DNA of 13,660 bases from JAEUIZ01 sp046155605 (lineage in GTDB: Bacteria > Planctomycetota > Phycisphaerae > Phycisphaerales > UBA1924), in assembly GCA_046155605.1 (NCBI GenBank), contig JBJXFQ010000086.1, forward strand, positions 1-13,660, in the 5' to 3' direction. The notes below the pieces were generated by a model. It had not been told where the DNA came from, made no database searches, and was given only the letters and a program-made list of their open reading frames with translations. The position numbers and the translations under genes are program-made. Positions 12,039-13,660 of this stretch are shown here, piece after piece; the stretch's first letter is position 1, and the number at the start of each line of letters is the position of its first letter.

Positions 12039-13085
12039 ATGCGCGCCATCGTCGTCACCAAGCAGGGTTCGCCGGTCGCTCCGAACATCCGGTACATGAC
12101 GGATTGGCCCGATCCCGCGCCGCCGGGGCCGGGGCAGGCGCTCGTCGCCACGCTCGCCACCGCGTTCAATCAGATGGATCTCTGGGTCGGGCGTGGCGTG
12201 CCGGGTCTTTCGCTGACCTATCCGCGCATCTCCGGCTGCGACGCCTGCGGCATGGTGGTCGAGGTCGGCGAGGGCGTCGATCGCGGGTGGATCGGTCGCC
12301 GCGTCATTGTGAATGCCGCGACGCGAATCCCGCCACGGGTCGCGCCCGACGATCCGCCGGCATCGACCCTCGCGCCCGAGTATCAACTGATCGGCGAGCA
12401 CCATCACGGCATGCTCGCGGAGCGATTCGTCGTGCCCGCGGCGAATCTTGCCACGGTTGGCCAGGACGCCGATCCGGCTGCGGCGGCCGCCTTCGGGCTC
12501 TGCACGCTCACCGCATGGTCCATGATGGTCACCAAAGGCCAACTTCGACCAGGGCAATCCGTGCTCATCACCGGCATCGGCGGGGGCGTCGCCACCTCGG
12601 CGCTGGCGATCGCGCGGCACTTCGGCTGCCCCATCGCCGTCACGAGTCGCCACCAATCGAAACTCGATCGAGCGAAGGCGCTCGGCGCTTCGCACGGCGT
12701 ACACGATCAGGGGCAGGACTGGTCGAAGGAGATTCGCGGCTGGACCGGCAAGCGCGGCGTGGACATGGCCGTCGATTCTTCGGGAAAGGCCACGCACCTC
12801 AACTGCATCAAATCGCTCGCCCGCGGCGGGGCGTATGTCACGCCCGGTTGCACGAGCGGCCCGGATGCGACGACCGACCTCGCCCGTATCTTCTGGAACC
12901 AGATTCGCATCCTCGGCTCGACGATGGGCTCGAACGAGGAGTTCCACGAGATCGCCGCGCTCTTCCGCGCGGGGCGGCTGGCGCCCGTCGTCGATCAGGT
13001 GTTCGCGCCGGAAGACTGCGTGAAGGCGTATCAGCGCCTCGAGGCCGCCGATCAGTTCGGCAAGATCGTCATCCGCTGGTCTTGA
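12039..13085 (+). CDS. MDR-superfamily NAD(P)-dependent oxidoreductase (alcohol dehydrogenase-like)
   Basis: The product has 348 residues from the ATG at 12039; an ATG at 12027 would add four but lies on the presumed -10 element. The GroES-like domain opens with MRAIVVTKQG and carries FNQMDLWVGRGVPG, YPRISGCDACGMVVEVGEGV, and EHHHGMLAERFVVPAANL. The Rossmann part has VLITGIGGGVATSALAIARHFG (about 175-196) for NAD(P) binding, then GVDMAVDSSG and GSTMGSNEEF. It resembles the ALNHLDLW-type zinc-binding dehydrogenases, but Asn44 stands where classical alcohol dehydrogenases have a zinc Cys, and the four-Cys structural zinc loop is absent (93-115 is Pro-rich). It is therefore likely zinc-independent or atypical, closer to quinone oxidoreductases. 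The substrate is unknown. Its 3' end overlaps the convergent membrane-protein gene by 34 bases. Confidence 0.87.
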   Translation: MRAIVVTKQGSPVAPNIRYMTDWPDPAPPGPGQALVATLATAFNQMDLWVGRGVPGLSLTYPRISGCDACGMVVEVGEGVDRGWIGRRVIVNAATRIPPRVAPDDPPASTLAPEYQLIGEHHHGMLAERFVVPAANLATVGQDADPAAAAAFGLCTLTAWSMMVTKGQLRPGQSVLITGIGGGVATSALAIARHFGCPIAVTSRHQSKLDRAKALGASHGVHDQGQDWSKEIRGWTGKRGVDMAVDSSGKATHLNCIKSLARGGAYVTPGCTSGPDATTDLARIFWNQIRILGSTMGSNEEFHEIAALFRAGRLAPVVDQVFAPEDCVKAYQRLEAADQFGKIVIRWS

Positions 13086-13474
13086 AAGGCCTTTCCAGTC
13101 CACTTCGGGGCCATCAGGTTGACGACGAGCATGGCGACGATCATCGCGGTGCCGGCAAAGGTCAGTCCGCGTCCGCCGACCGTCGCCATGGTGTAGAGCA
13201 GCATCGACGCCGTCACCGCGCCGACTCCACCCGCAATGGCACCGGAAAGCAGCGCCATGGCCCAGCGCCAACCGAGCAACCTCGCGACGGCGATGCCATT
13301 GATGATCCCGGCGACTGCGAAGTAAACGCCGCACATCATGACGATGCCGAATGTCCCGAGTGAAGCCGGGCGTACGGGCTCTTCCAGCGATTCCTTTGCC
13401 TGAACGAAGATCGGGAGTGCAACCAAGGGAATGGCGGCGACGACCTGAACAACTTGCCATATGACCAGAACCAT
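13052..13474 (-). CDS. Small multi-span membrane protein, function unknown
   Basis: The 140-residue product has about four hydrophobic spans (roughly 2-24, 40-60, 70-95 and 103-120), with a charged loop KESLEEPVRP after the first and a short hydrophilic tail ending in TILPN. I do not recognise the family. The ATG at 13474 was chosen because GGAG lies six bases upstream on the minus strand; an ATG at 13525 would add 17 polar residues and has no clear site. The last 34 bases overlap the end of the oxidoreductase gene on the other strand, so no terminator separates the two. Glycine- and alanine-rich spans and codon use like the neighbours support a real gene, but nothing shows its job. Confidence 0.65.
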   Translation of the reverse strand: MVLVIWQVVQVVAAIPLVALPIFVQAKESLEEPVRPASLGTFGIVMMCGVYFAVAGIINGIAVARLLGWRWAMALLSGAIAGGVGAVTASMLLYTMATVGGRGLTFAGTAMIVAMLVVNLMAPKWTGKAFQDQRMTILPN

Positions 13475-13526
13475 GAGGGTCTCCGCGGCGTCATGCCGCA
13501 TCTGCACATGCGACAAATGCCACAAG

Positions 13527-13542
13527 AGCCGCTAGAGCGGCT
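13527..13542. other. Perfect inverted repeat in the divergent region at the right edge
   Basis: AGCCGCT (13527-13533) and AGCGGCT (13536-13542) are exact reverse complements around a two-base AG centre, and GCGCC/GGCGC (13557-13561 and 13567-13571) forms another short pair 14 bases further on. Both lie between the divergent membrane-protein gene and the gene starting at the edge. The tight two-base spacing favours a dimeric regulator site over an RNA hairpin. No function can be assigned. Confidence 0.35.
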
Positions 13543-13646
13543 TCAGTTCGAATCTGGCGCCTGTACGGCGCACGTTCGGTTGCGCTATGGCCGACGTTGA
13601 TGTAGTTTCCTCTGGGCGCGCGGGGATGTGCCCGAGAGGAGCCGGG

Positions 13647-13660
13647 ATGGCAACGCCGTA
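13647..13660 (+). CDS. Start of a gene running off the right edge (partial)
   Basis: An ATG at 13647 is preceded by GAGAGGAG (13634-13641), five bases away, one of the best ribosome sites in the window. Only M-A-T-P and a broken fifth codon are visible, so no product can be named. An in-frame ATG at 13626 would add seven residues but has no ribosome site. Confidence 0.4.

Noticed and set aside
12018..13460. Long open frames on both strands overlapping the oxidoreductase (480 codons minus, 443 codons plus in another frame)
   Set aside because: Both are Arg/Asp/His-rich shadow translations without recognisable motifs. The MDR frame in the same region has clear Rossmann and GroES-like signatures.
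1..13660. A CRISPR array, tRNA or rRNA gene, phage genes or a defence system
   Set aside because: I saw no regularly spaced repeats, cloverleaf or rRNA-like stretch, and all confident genes belong to transport, glycan, nucleoid or redox families.

Overview
The window looks like a chromosomal segment of a GC-rich planctomycete, most likely of the class Phycisphaerae. The clues are a type II pseudopilin-like gene with a C-terminal H-X(9-10)-DG motif, a secreted protein ending in two Cys-containing 'LNVNDF(V/I)CFLNRF' repeats (the short dockerin-like C-terminal module common in that group), strong third-position GC, and several genes without a Shine-Dalgarno sequence. This assignment rests on family knowledge and was not checked by a search.

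Left edge (1-189, + strand): the C-terminus of an IS5-type transposase runs straight into the last 17 codons of another gene ending in the same CFLNR-type tail. This reads as an insertion sequence that cut a dockerin-type gene. The ABC ATPase on the opposite strand ends inside this remnant.

Minus strand, 5045 to 168: a four-gene co-directional block: pseudopilin-like protein, ribose-type (CUT2) permease, periplasmic sugar-binding protein, and double-domain ATPase. The last three form a complete sugar importer; the sugar cannot be read from sequence. A pseudopilin heading the block is unusual, the permease has an extra exported segment, and a perfect 11-bp hairpin lies before the ATPase.

Plus strand, 5352-7469: a 705-residue secreted protein built from internal repeats, ending in the tandem dockerin-like module and followed by a clear terminator.

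Plus strand, 7587-11209: three tightly packed genes: a secreted esterase with a starch-binding-like N-terminal domain, a secreted GH13 alpha-amylase-like enzyme, and an endonuclease/exonuclease/phosphatase-fold hydrolase without a signal peptide. The first two suggest extracellular alpha-glucan breakdown, and the sugar importer nearby could take up products, though that link is only inferred.

Right part: an HU-type DNA-binding protein with a Lys/Ala/Pro-rich N-terminal tail and its own promoter and terminator; an MDR-type oxidoreductase; a convergent small membrane protein; and the first codons of another + strand gene at the edge.

I found no CRISPR array, tRNA, rRNA or phage module. I see no clearly new defence or mobile system. 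The most unusual points are the pseudopilin-led transporter block, the permease insertion, the repeat architecture of the dockerin-type protein, and the IS-cut gene.
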